A stretch of DNA of 6,741 nucleotides from Candidatus Glassbacteria bacterium RIFCSPLOWO2_12_FULL_58_11 (GTDB taxonomy: Bacteria > Gemmatimonadota > Glassbacteria > GWA2-58-10): NCBI GenBank assembly GCA_001780825.1, contig MFIX01000191.1, positions 5,768 through 12,508 of the forward strand. The letters run 5' to 3'. Shown here in pieces: positions 1 through 6,503 of the stretch (position 1 is its first letter; every line of letters starts with the position of its first letter). The position numbers and the translations under genes were made by a program. The notes beneath the pieces are model-generated. The model saw nothing but the letters and a program-made list of their open reading frames with translations, did not search any database and had not been told where the DNA came from.

Positions 1-315
1 TCGGGCGGCAACCAGCAGAAAGTGATCCTGGCCCGCTGGCTCGAGACCTCGCCCAGGGTGCTTTTTCTGGATGAACCGACCCGCGGTGTGGATGTGGGCG
101 TGAAACACGAAATCTATGAGCTGATGAACGATTGGACCGCATCAGGATGCGCAATCCTGCTGATCACCTCGGAGATGCCGGAGTTGCTCGCTATGGCGGA
201 TCGGATACTGGTGCTCTGCCGGGGCCGTCTGACTGCTGACTTTTCCCGCGAGGAGGCCACGCAGGAAAAAATTCTGGAAGCCGCCATGGGCGGGGCCGGA
301 GGCCGTGATGACTGA
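1..315 (+). CDS. Sugar ABC transporter ATP-binding protein, C-terminal fragment (RbsA/MglA/XylG type)
   Basis: This is the last 104 residues of a cytoplasmic ATPase that powers import of a monosaccharide; the rest lies left of the window. The visible part opens exactly at an ABC signature, SGGNQQK (fragment residues 1-7). A Walker B segment follows, RVLFLDEP (19-26), then the D-loop TRGVDVG (27-33) and the switch region LLITSEMPE. In two-domain sugar ATPases of this family, this pattern (SGGNQQK, then EPTRGVDVG, then a Ser in place of the usual switch His) marks the second nucleotide-binding domain, so the whole protein is probably about 500 residues. The stop codon TGA (313-315) overlaps the start of the permease gene, which indicates translational coupling. 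The transported sugar cannot be read from this subunit. Confidence 0.95.
   Translation, partial: SGGNQQKVILARWLETSPRVLFLDEPTRGVDVGVKHEIYELMNDWTASGCAILLITSEMPELLAMADRILVLCRGRLTADFSREEATQEKILEAAMGGAGGRDD
298..302 (+). promoter_or_regulatory. Shine-Dalgarno that decides the permease start
   Basis: GGAGG lies inside the end of the ATPase gene. It is 5 nt before ATG 308 but only 2 nt before the in-frame GTG 305. The spacing favours ATG 308 as the permease start, giving 337 residues. This is inferred from spacing only. Confidence 0.6.
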
Positions 316-1321
316 TTCTGCCGGCGCTGTCGGGTCTGCCGGAAAACTGGCTGCTTTCCTACGCTCGCCGATGGCCCGGGCGCTGGCCTCGCTGGCCCTG
401 GTGGTACTGCTGGGAGTAGTATTCAATGCCGAGGGGGCTTTTTTCAAGTGGGGCACGCACCGCGATATGCTGCGCCAGGTCTCGGTCTATGGCATCCTGG
501 CCTGCGGGATGACCCTGGTGATTATCACGGCCGGGATCGACCTGGCGGTGGGCAGCCTGCTCGGGTTTACCGCTGTGCTGTTCTCGATCCTGACCATCCA
601 CCTGGGCTGGTCCGGCTGGCTCGCCGTTCCCGTGGTTTTCGCGGCCGGGGCGGTCTGTGGCTCTCTGTCGGGCGTGCTGATCTCCCGTTTCGCCATCCAG
701 CCTTTTATCGCTACCCTGGCCTTGATGGTTTTCGCGCGCGGCCTGGCCAAGTTCATTTCCGGGGGCCAGAAAATCTCCACCGCGGTCCAGCTCGCCGATG
801 GCAGCTACCAGTATGTCGGTCTTCCCAAAATATTCGAGCGGGTCAATTCCGCTGTGCTCGGCGGCAACGTGACTGTGGTGACGCTGCTCTTTTTACTCTG
901 CGTGATAGTGACCTTTATAATCCTGGCCCGGTTGCGCTGGGGAAGGTACATCTACGCTATCGGCGGCAATGAGGAGGCGGCGCGGCTCTCGGGCGTGCCT
1001 GTCGGTGCGGTGAAAGTGTTCGCCTACGGCCTTTCCGGCCTTTTCTGCGCCCTGGCCGGAATTTGCCAGGCGGCCCAGGAGCTGCAGGGCGACCCGGAGG
1101 CCGGCTTGAGCTACGAGCTCAGCGCCATCGCTATTGTCGTAATCGGCGGCACCAGCCTGCGCGGGGGGACCGGCAGCATCTGGCTGACCCTGCTCGGCAC
1201 GGTGATCATCGGCTACCTGGAAAAGATTCTCAGCATCAACGCCGTGGGCGAGGAAAGCCGCCTGATGTTGACCGGACTCATTATCGTGCTCGCGGTGCTG
1301 TTCCAGAAAAGAAGGAATTAA
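308..1321 (+). CDS. Sugar ABC transporter permease (RbsC/AraH/XylH family)
   Basis: This inner-membrane channel subunit of a monosaccharide importer is 337 residues long from ATG 308 (338 from the in-frame GTG 305), normal for the family. Three family hallmarks are visible, numbered from the GTG: GMTLVIITAGIDLAVGS (68-84), GGNEEAARLSGVPV (220-233), and GGTSLRGGTGS (281-291). The second is the cytoplasmic loop thought to contact the ATPase. I count about nine or ten hydrophobic segments, for example 24-40, 61-75, 84-98, 105-127, 131-147, 190-208, 236-255, 292-305 and 319-333. The gene overlaps the ATPase stop by 8 nt and is followed 133 nt later by the binding-protein gene, the usual rbsA-C-B order. 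Only one permease is visible; as in RbsC systems it may act as a homodimer. The substrate cannot be told from the permease. Confidence 0.96.
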   Translation: MTDSAGAVGSAGKLAAFLRSPMARALASLALVVLLGVVFNAEGAFFKWGTHRDMLRQVSVYGILACGMTLVIITAGIDLAVGSLLGFTAVLFSILTIHLGWSGWLAVPVVFAAGAVCGSLSGVLISRFAIQPFIATLALMVFARGLAKFISGGQKISTAVQLADGSYQYVGLPKIFERVNSAVLGGNVTVVTLLFLLCVIVTFIILARLRWGRYIYAIGGNEEAARLSGVPVGAVKVFAYGLSGLFCALAGICQAAQELQGDPEAGLSYELSAIAIVVIGGTSLRGGTGSIWLTLLGTVIIGYLEKILSINAVGEESRLMLTGLIIVLAVLFQKRRN

Positions 1322-1454
1322 AAACAAGCCTGGGGCGTGTCAGGGCTCAGACTTTAGTATTAGTCTTAGGCTGTAGCGAATCGCTCCTACTATAGAAGAG
1401 AAAAACCGTATTCTTTGGCATAATTTCAATATTCTTCTGTGGAGAAAACGGAGC
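1322..1454 (+). other. Gap between permease and binding-protein genes
   Basis: This 133-nt gap contains a GTAG...CTAC inverted repeat (1373-1390) and then an AT-rich stretch. A CATAAT hexamer at 1419-1424 could be a -10 element, but I see no convincing -35 element at the proper distance. GGAGA at 1441-1445 is the probable ribosome binding site for the ATG at 1455, with a 9-nt spacing. The gap may allow separate, higher expression of the binding protein, which is common for importers, but this is inference. No T-tract terminator is seen. Confidence 0.5.
1373..1390. repeat. Small GTAG-type palindromic repeat
   Basis: The outer GTAG (1373-1376) pairs with CTAC (1387-1390), and the inner AGCGA (1375-1379) with TCGCT (1381-1385), around one central base. 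On the minus strand it reads GTAGGAGCGATTCGCTAC, a variant of the GTAGGGGC ends seen in the other gaps of this window. It is too small for a gene and has no T-run, so I read it as a REP-like intergenic element and not a terminator. Confidence 0.55.
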
Positions 1455-2420
1455 ATGAGAAAATATTACCTGTTGCAAGTGACTTACGCTATTCTGCTTT
1501 CGGCTGTCCTGTCCATCTTCTGCGCGAAAAAGGAGGAGGCCGGCGCTCCGGAAGCCAAAAGCAAGGCCAGGTGGATAATCGGGATGAGCCAGTGCAACCT
1601 GGGAGAGCCCTGGCGGGTGCAGATGAACGCGGATATCAAAAAGGCGGCTGAGGAGCACCCGGAAATCGAGGTGGTGTTCAAGGATGCGCAGAACGACAAC
1701 CTCCGCCAGCGCTCACATGTCGAGGAGTTTGTCAGCAGCGGGGTGAACCTGATTATCATCTCGCCCAAGGAGGCCGCTCCACTTACGCCGCCGGTCAGCG
1801 AGGCTTTCCGCCACGGCATCCCGGTGATCGTGCTCGACCGAAGGGTGCTGGGCGCGGACTATACCTGTTTTATCGGGGCGGACAACAAAAAGATCGGCGA
1901 GGCGGTCGGCCGTTGGATTGCCAGGCGGCTCGGCAGCCAGGGAAAAGTGGTGGAGCTCAAGGGGCTGATGACCTCCACGCCGGGCCAGGACCGTCACGCG
2001 GGCTTTGTCGAGGGCATCCGGGGCTCGCAGCTCGAGGTGATCTTCGAGGCCGATATGAAATGGCTGGAGCCCAATGCCCGACAGGAGATGGAGTCCGCCC
2101 TGGCCCGTTTCGACAAGATCAACCTGGTCTATGCCCACAATGACCCGGGAGCGCATGGCGCCTGGCTGGCCGCCAAAGCCGCCGGACGCGAGAAGGAGAT
2201 GATCTTTGTGGGCATCGATGGCCTCCCGCAGGAGGGCCAGGTGTATGTCCGTCAGGGCATTCTGGAGGCCAGTTTCGAGTATCCGACCGGAGGAAAAGAA
2301 GCAATCGAGACCGCCCTGGCGATTCTCAACGGCCAGACGGTGCCGAAGGAATTAACGCTGCCCTCCCGGGTTTTTACCGCGGCTAATATCGAACAGGGCG
2401 GTGAGTTGCTGAGCGAGTGA
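1455..2420 (+). CDS. Sugar-binding protein of the ABC importer (RbsB/YtfQ-like, Peripla_BP_4), predicted lipoprotein
   Basis: This 321-residue periplasmic binding protein captures sugar for the importer encoded just upstream. Residues 1-22 are a basic then hydrophobic signal sequence ending at Cys23 (SIFC-AKKEE), a likely but atypical lipobox with Phe at -1. The mature part is a type I periplasmic-binding fold. Ligand-site positions known from RbsB/YtfQ relatives are visible: EPWR (51-54), LDRR (127-130), QDRHAGF (178-184), VYAHND (225-230) and VGIDG (252-256). The Trp-Arg pair and YAHND favour the YtfQ-like branch (YtfQ binds galactofuranose) over classical ribose binding, though these motifs are shared widely and the ligand is not fixed. 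The start is supported by GGAGA 9 nt upstream. The protein is complete and ends in TGA. Confidence 0.95.
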   Translation: MRKYYLLQVTYAILLSAVLSIFCAKKEEAGAPEAKSKARWIIGMSQCNLGEPWRVQMNADIKKAAEEHPEIEVVFKDAQNDNLRQRSHVEEFVSSGVNLIIISPKEAAPLTPPVSEAFRHGIPVIVLDRRVLGADYTCFIGADNKKIGEAVGRWIARRLGSQGKVVELKGLMTSTPGQDRHAGFVEGIRGSQLEVIFEADMKWLEPNARQEMESALARFDKINLVYAHNDPGAHGAWLAAKAAGREKEMIFVGIDGLPQEGQVYVRQGILEASFEYPTGGKEAIETALAILNGQTVPKELTLPSRVFTAANIEQGGELLSE

Positions 2421-2440
2421 GCCAAAATTATTAGAAACAC

Positions 2441-2514
2441 GCGCAGGGGCGGACCCCCGTTTCCGCCCGTTATGCGGGCGCAGGGGCATCCCGATTTTAT
2501 CGGGATGCCCCTAC
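2441..2514. repeat. Composite palindromic repeat (two tandem modules)
   Basis: Two modules each begin with the same 10 nt, GCGCAGGGGC, at 2441-2450 and 2478-2487. In module 1, GGGCGGA (2447-2453) pairs with TCCGCCC (2462-2468). A competing stem, CGCCCG (2464-2469) with CGGGCG (2475-2480), shares bases with it. In module 2, 2482-2495 pairs perfectly with 2499-2512 (14 bp, TTT loop), and the element ends GCCCCTAC. It lies between the binding-protein stop and the GH127-like gene. The strong hairpin may slow transcription or protect the upstream mRNA end, but there is no T-tract, so it is not a canonical terminator. Confidence 0.85.
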
Positions 2515-2574
2515 ATAACTTATGCATCAACAATTGGTTATAAATATTCTCGATTAAAAGAGAGGAATACATTC

Positions 2575-4347
2575 ATGAGGCCGGTTCTGATCTTGCTCGG
2601 CATTGCCTGGCTGGCCCTGGCCTGCTGCCGGGAGGACTCCGGCCGTATGCGCCGGGTGCCGGACACGTTCGACCTGCGCGACCGCGCCGCGGCCTCGATC
2701 AATTTCCTCACCCGTCAGCCGGACCGCTCCCAGGGCATGCTGCCCTATTTCTGGACTTTCTACGGGGATGGCCCGGCCGAGCTGCGCCATAACCACTGGG
2801 ATTACAGCGAGAACCCCGGCCGCTTCCTCTACGGCCTTATCGCCGCCCGCCAGGTCACCGGCAGCCTGCGGGGGATTGAGGAGGAGCGCCTGCTGGAGAA
2901 ACAGATCTACGCCTCGATGACCGGGGGCAACGGACTCTCCTGGCGGCCGGCTTTCAGCCCGTCTTCTTTCACCAGAGGCCAGCCGGAAATGAACCTCTGG
3001 GACAACCGCAGCGTATTTATGGGCCTGCTGAGCCTCTACATGGAATACGGAGAGCCCCAGGTCAAGGAGCGGCTCGAGGCGATGCTGGACGGCTTGGAAA
3101 AGCTGGCGCTCCGAAGGGACAGTTGCCTGTATTTCGAACAGGAGGCCTATTACCCGGGCCATGTGGTCGATCCAGCTCATGAGCCTGTCGTGGGCCAACA
3201 TTCGAGCGGCTGGATTACTCCGCTGGTAAAATATTATCAGGTCACCGGCAGCCGCCGAGCGCTGGAAATGGCCCGGGGCCTGGCGAATTTCATTGTCGAT
3301 TACCACCACACCTCGCTCAAAAGCAGAGCGGTGCTGGGCATATCCAATGTCCACGGCGCGCTGTTCGGCCTGGCCGGAGTGATCCGCGCAGCGCAGCTTG
3401 ACGGCAACCGGGCGCACCTGGAATGGGCCGAGCGCCTGGTCCGCTATGCCGCGGACAGCCTGGCCAGCGATTTCGGCTGGGTCCGGGAGATGGAAAACCG
3501 CGAGTGGATGAAACCCGAGGACACCAACTCCACCGAGACCTGCACTATCGTGGACCTGCTCCAGTGCGCCCTGCTGCTGGCCCGCCCCGGTTATCCGCAG
3601 TACTGGGACCTGGTGGAACGCTATGTCCGGAACTATTTCAGCGAGGCCCAGCTCATGGATACAGGCTGGCTCCGCGCTCCGGGCCGTCGGGAGGACAATG
3701 TCGGTTCCTCATTCAGCGAGGTGCCGGAAAGGGTGCGCGGCTCATTTATCGGCTGGGGCGCACCCAATGATCTGGTGGACAGCACCGCGCGGGTCCGCCG
3801 GGCGATCCAGAATTGCTGCGGCCCTCACGGCGCCTGGGGGATGTTCCTGGTCTGGCACAGAATTATCACCAGGGAGAACGGCGCGGTGCGGGTCAACCTG
3901 GCCCTGAACATAGAAAGCCCCTGGTGCCGCCTGGACAGCTATGTCCCATATGAGGGTAAATTAGAAGTGCTGATGTACGAGGCGGCGCCCCTGCTGGTCC
4001 GTGTTCCCCCGGACGTGGAACAGGCCGCGGTGTGCTGCCTGGTTGATAGAAAAGCGGTTGAGGTGCAATGGGAGGGGGGATACGTGCGTTTTGACAGTCT
4101 GAAAGCTTTCCAGAAAGCTACGGTTCAGTACCCGCTGAAAAAAGAAATTCGCACGGAGAAAATAGATAATACGGAATACAAAGTAGAATGGAAAGGGACC
4201 ACGGTATTAAGTATCGACCCGCCGGGAAAGATCGCGCCGCTGTTCCAGCGGGAAAAATTCAGGGCTGTTCAAGCCCCCTTGAAAACCGAGCCGGACCCGT
4301 TCTACCGCCCGGAAATCGCGCGCGCCTTCAATGAGATCGACTGGTAA
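2575..4347 (+). CDS. GH127/DUF1680-like glycoside hydrolase, predicted lipoprotein (beta-L-arabinofuranosidase-type)
   Basis: This is a 590-residue secreted hydrolase. Residues 1-16 are a hydrophobic signal sequence ending ALAC, with Cys17 the probable lipidation site. The body reads as an alpha-helical (alpha/alpha)-barrel domain (about 28-430), with motifs HNHWDYSENPGRFLYG (72-87), LWDNR (141-145) and NVHGALFGL (258-266), followed by a beta-rich tail (about 435-545). In GH127 enzymes such as HypBA1, a zinc ion is held by Glu338, Cys340, Cys417 and Cys418, and Cys417 is the nucleophile. Here ETC (Glu321, Cys323) and NCCGPHG (Cys414, Cys415) match that pattern. Glu305, 16 residues before Glu321, matches the spacing of the proposed acid/base Glu322, although several Glu residues lie nearby. 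The expected activity is release of beta-L-arabinofuranose or a related sugar; the exact linkage is unknown. AGAGGA (2561-2566) lies 8 nt before the ATG. A member of a neighbouring DUF1680-related family is the main alternative. Confidence 0.85.
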   Translation: MRPVLILLGIAWLALACCREDSGRMRRVPDTFDLRDRAAASINFLTRQPDRSQGMLPYFWTFYGDGPAELRHNHWDYSENPGRFLYGLIAARQVTGSLRGIEEERLLEKQIYASMTGGNGLSWRPAFSPSSFTRGQPEMNLWDNRSVFMGLLSLYMEYGEPQVKERLEAMLDGLEKLALRRDSCLYFEQEAYYPGHVVDPAHEPVVGQHSSGWITPLVKYYQVTGSRRALEMARGLANFIVDYHHTSLKSRAVLGISNVHGALFGLAGVIRAAQLDGNRAHLEWAERLVRYAADSLASDFGWVREMENREWMKPEDTNSTETCTIVDLLQCALLLARPGYPQYWDLVERYVRNYFSEAQLMDTGWLRAPGRREDNVGSSFSEVPERVRGSFIGWGAPNDLVDSTARVRRAIQNCCGPHGAWGMFLVWHRIITRENGAVRVNLALNIESPWCRLDSYVPYEGKLEVLMYEAAPLLVRVPPDVEQAAVCCLVDRKAVEVQWEGGYVRFDSLKAFQKATVQYPLKKEIRTEKIDNTEYKVEWKGTTVLSIDPPGKIAPLFQREKFRAVQAPLKTEPDPFYRPEIARAFNEIDW

Positions 4348-4476
4348 TTTTGGCTCTCTTATTAACCTCTCGAAATAATTGCTGTGATGTTAGTAATTCG
4401 ACTCACCGTAGGGGCGGGTTTTAAACCCGCCCCTACAAGTGCTTCTTTATTCTAATCCTGCAATTCCGGAGCTGAT
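4348..4476 (+). other. Gap between the GH127-like and GH123-like genes
   Basis: This 129-nt gap is AT-rich at both ends and carries one perfect GTAGGGGC palindrome (4408-4436). GGAG at 4468-4471, 5 nt before ATG 4477, is the ribosome binding site of the next gene. TTGCTG (4379-4384) could serve as a -35 element, but I find no good -10 at the proper distance. No clear T-tract terminator is present. Confidence 0.5.
4408..4436. repeat. Perfect 29-nt GTAGGGGC palindrome
   Basis: The 14-nt left arm, GTAGGGGCGGGTTT (4408-4421), is the exact reverse complement of the right arm (4423-4436), around a single central T. It has the same outer ends (GTAGGGGC...GCCCCTAC) as the other repeats in the window but a different core (GGGTTT/AAACCC). 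It is a REP-like intergenic element. No T-run follows, so terminator function is unlikely. Confidence 0.88.
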
Positions 4477-6213
4477 ATGCTGAAAAAGACCGGTTTTACC
4501 CTGATCGCCCTCGCGCTGCTCGGCGCGGGGATCGCCGTATATTGCGCTAAAGGTGAAGAAAAGACGGAGTTCACGGTCAGCGCCCTGCCAACCTCGGTGC
4601 GCCTAGATCCGGTGAGCGGCAGAATAATCGAGGACCGCCCCGATATCTACCAGATGGAGCCGCTGGGCGACCTGCTCGAGCGCAACTGGATTTACGATGG
4701 GGGAAAAGTCAGCCTGCATGCTAGCCGGGGCGAGTACGTCTCGTTCCAGGTCGTAGTGGGCCTGGAAGCTGAGGAGGATACACTTCGCGATCTGAATGTC
4801 GAAATGACGCCTTTCGCCTCCTCCACTGGCAAAATAGAAATAAATCCCGAGCTGTTCCTCGAATGGTCGGTCAAGGTGCTGACCAAATCCTCGGGATACG
4901 AGCTCGCCTCCTATGGTCCGGGCTGGTACCCGGATGCCCTGATCCCTTTCACCTGCCTGCAGATCGACCCGAAAAAGCCTGGGAATTCCCTGATCTACCC
5001 CTTGAGCCTGCCGGATTTTCGCAATCGGATCGAGGGCCAGCGCTACCAGATGATCTGGGTCGATCAATGGATTCCATTGGAGCGCGGGCAGGCGGCTCCG
5101 GGCGTTTACCGCAGCGAGGTGACTGTCACGGCCGATGGCACGGTCAAGACAATCCCGGTGGAACTGACGGTCTGGGATTTCGCCCTGCCTAAGGAGAATA
5201 ATCTCTGGGGAAACTTTCAGCACGAGGGTTTCATGAAAGGCCTGGAGCCTGCGCTCGAGCTTAAAGTCTATCAGCTTCTGCGGCGCAACCGTCTGGTCGC
5301 GGTCGATCCGAATTACCGGCCGGCTTTGGAGATGTCTAAGGACGGCAAAGTCAATATCGACTGGACCGAGTACGATTCCAGGCTGAAAAAATACCTGACC
5401 GGCGAGGCTTTCACCGCCAAAGATGGTTATGCCTATGGTCCGGGCTATGGTGAGCCGCTCGAACTATACCTTCTGCCCTTCGATTGTTACAGCGAGCACC
5501 GGGGCCGGATCAAACGGGGCTGGCCCGATATCAGCACGGATAAAGAGGAGCGCAAGCCTGAAATCCAGGCGGTCTATCTTGAAACCATCCGCCAGGTGCG
5601 CGAGCACCTGCTCGCGCTGCTCAATCCGACCAGGACCCACCTGGTGGTTTTCCTCAACGGCCTGGATGAGTCCTATTACCCGGAGGCCTGGGAGCGGATG
5701 GTTTACTATGGCAACCTGTTCAAGGAGCATTTTCCCGAGGCAAAGCATCGGGTGGATGGCGGGTACAGCGAGGAAGCAATGAAAGTGATCCATGGGGCCA
5801 TCGACTACTGGTGCTGCCATTCGGTAGGCTACAACATGGAGACTGTAGAGGCCTACCGCAAGCTGGGGATCCAGGACTGGGTATACGGGCCGGTGCTCTA
5901 TGAGCGCGAGGGCAACAGCGGGGTAGGCAGCTCGACTTTCACCGATCTGGAGCTGTCCAATGAGCGGGCGATGAGCTGGGCCTGCTGGAAATACCGCACC
6001 CTGACCTGGTGCAGCTGGGGTATCGCCAGCCAATGGAACGCGGCCTGGTACAGCCCCGAAACCTGGAAACATGCAAGCCGCCAAGAGGGCGAGCCCAGCC
6101 GCTGGCGCGCCTATAACGGCAATGCGCTGGAGGTCTATCCCCCGGGGATCGTGCCCGGCGTGAATGAACCATGTCCGACAGTGCGGCTCAAGAATGCCCG
6201 CGATGGGGTCTAG
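4477..6213 (+). CDS. GH123-like (DUF4091) glycoside hydrolase, predicted lipoprotein, cut short by an in-frame TAG
   Basis: The product is 578 residues up to an amber codon. A signal sequence (1-22, GAGIAVYC) ends at Cys23, with Tyr at -1, so the lipobox is atypical. Residues about 30-235 look like the beta-rich N-terminal domain that ends at VELTVWDFALP (228-238). Residues 245 onward form the catalytic (beta/alpha) domain. FLNGLDES (392-399) carries the adjacent Asp397-Glu398 pair. In GH123 beta-N-acetylgalactosaminidases such a pair acts through the substrate's N-acetyl group, Asp orienting it and Glu being the acid/base. The late motifs WACWKYRTLTWCSWG (501-515) and NGNALEVYPPG (547-557) are typical of the family. 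The last residues, RLKNARDGV, stop within the conserved RDG-x-[QE]-[DE]YE motif, and the same frame continues through 6411. The un-interrupted protein would be 645 residues. Substrate specificity within this broad family is uncertain. Confidence 0.9.
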   Translation: MLKKTGFTLIALALLGAGIAVYCAKGEEKTEFTVSALPTSVRLDPVSGRIIEDRPDIYQMEPLGDLLERNWIYDGGKVSLHASRGEYVSFQVVVGLEAEEDTLRDLNVEMTPFASSTGKIEINPELFLEWSVKVLTKSSGYELASYGPGWYPDALIPFTCLQIDPKKPGNSLIYPLSLPDFRNRIEGQRYQMIWVDQWIPLERGQAAPGVYRSEVTVTADGTVKTIPVELTVWDFALPKENNLWGNFQHEGFMKGLEPALELKVYQLLRRNRLVAVDPNYRPALEMSKDGKVNIDWTEYDSRLKKYLTGEAFTAKDGYAYGPGYGEPLELYLLPFDCYSEHRGRIKRGWPDISTDKEERKPEIQAVYLETIRQVREHLLALLNPTRTHLVVFLNGLDESYYPEAWERMVYYGNLFKEHFPEAKHRVDGGYSEEAMKVIHGAIDYWCCHSVGYNMETVEAYRKLGIQDWVYGPVLYEREGNSGVGSSTFTDLELSNERAMSWACWKYRTLTWCSWGIASQWNAAWYSPETWKHASRQEGEPSRWRAYNGNALEVYPPGIVPGVNEPCPTVRLKNARDGV

Positions 6214-6216
6214 GAG
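6212..6216 (+). promoter_or_regulatory. Shine-Dalgarno overlapping the amber codon
   Basis: AGGAG is formed by the last two bases of the TAG at 6211-6213 plus the next GAG. It sits 6 nt before the in-frame ATG at 6223, a near-ideal position for re-initiation right after termination. It could be fortuitous: a CAG ancestor codon would give the same AGGAG. Confidence 0.4.
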
Positions 6217-6414
6217 TACGAGATGTTCCGCCTGTTGGCCGGCCTGGATGGCAGCCCCGCGCGCGCCGATTCGATTGCTAATGGGATTGTCTATCAGCCT
6301 TTCGGCGACCAGAGCGTGGGCCGCTTCGATGTTTGGAGCCACGACCCGCGGAAATGGGATGCGGCCCGGATCGAGCTGGGCGAGCTTATTGAAAAGGCCA
6401 CGGCCGGGCAATAG
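6214..6414 (+). pseudogene. Detached C-terminal end of the GH123-like protein, after the amber codon
   Basis: These 66 codons continue in exactly the same frame as the gene before the TAG and finish at a second TAG (6412-6414). They begin EYEMFRLLAGL, which completes the conserved RDGV-x-EYE motif, and end with DPRKWDAARIELGELIEK, like the last helix of DUF4091 domains, which commonly reads DP...AR..LG.LI. The segment is therefore real conserved coding sequence and not random read-through. An ATG at 6223 with AGGAG 6 nt upstream could start a separate 63-residue peptide. Possible explanations are a point mutation (CAG or GAG to TAG), a consensus or sequencing error, local stop read-through, or translation as a split protein. 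Sequence alone cannot separate these. Confidence 0.75.
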
Positions 6415-6435
6415 GGTAGTGTGGAGAGAAAAAAA

Positions 6436-6464
6436 GTTGGGGCAGGCACAGGGGCCTGCCCTAT
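6436..6464. repeat. Palindromic repeat copy with AGGC core
   Basis: GGGCAGGC (6440-6447) pairs with GCCTGCCC (6454-6461) across a 6-nt loop. Flanking bases extend the stem by a G-T and a T-A pair, giving degenerate GTAGGGGC-like ends. It begins about 20 nt after the final TAG of the GH123-like frame. It could help stabilise or end the transcript but has no T-tract on the + strand. Confidence 0.7.
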
Positions 6465-6503
6465 GTCATATGGGCGGCTCTTTAAGGCCACTCAACGGCG
6501 CGT

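Noticed and set aside
448..972. Second + strand frame of 174 codons inside the permease gene
   Set aside because: It is an out-of-frame shadow of the permease; the translation is rich in Arg, Gly and Pro with no membrane pattern.
1411..1432. Possible sigma-54 promoter (TTGGCATAATTTCAAT)
   Set aside because: The GG has no GC at the required 10-nt distance (the -12 element is missing), so the match fails.
2480..2514. Rho-independent terminator after the binding-protein gene
   Set aside because: The hairpin is strong but is followed by ACATAACTT and not a T-tract; the shared GTAGGGGC-type ends fit a dispersed repeat better.
2554..3417. Long open frame on the minus strand (287 codons)
   Set aside because: It lies fully antisense to the GH127-like gene, which carries clear family motifs, signal sequence and ribosome binding site. 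The antisense protein has no recognisable domain; long antisense frames are expected in GC-rich genes.
5464..6411. Minus-strand open frame of 315 codons opposite the GH123-like gene
   Set aside because: It is antisense to the conserved catalytic region, has no recognisable domain, and is explained by the GC-rich codon pattern of the + strand gene.
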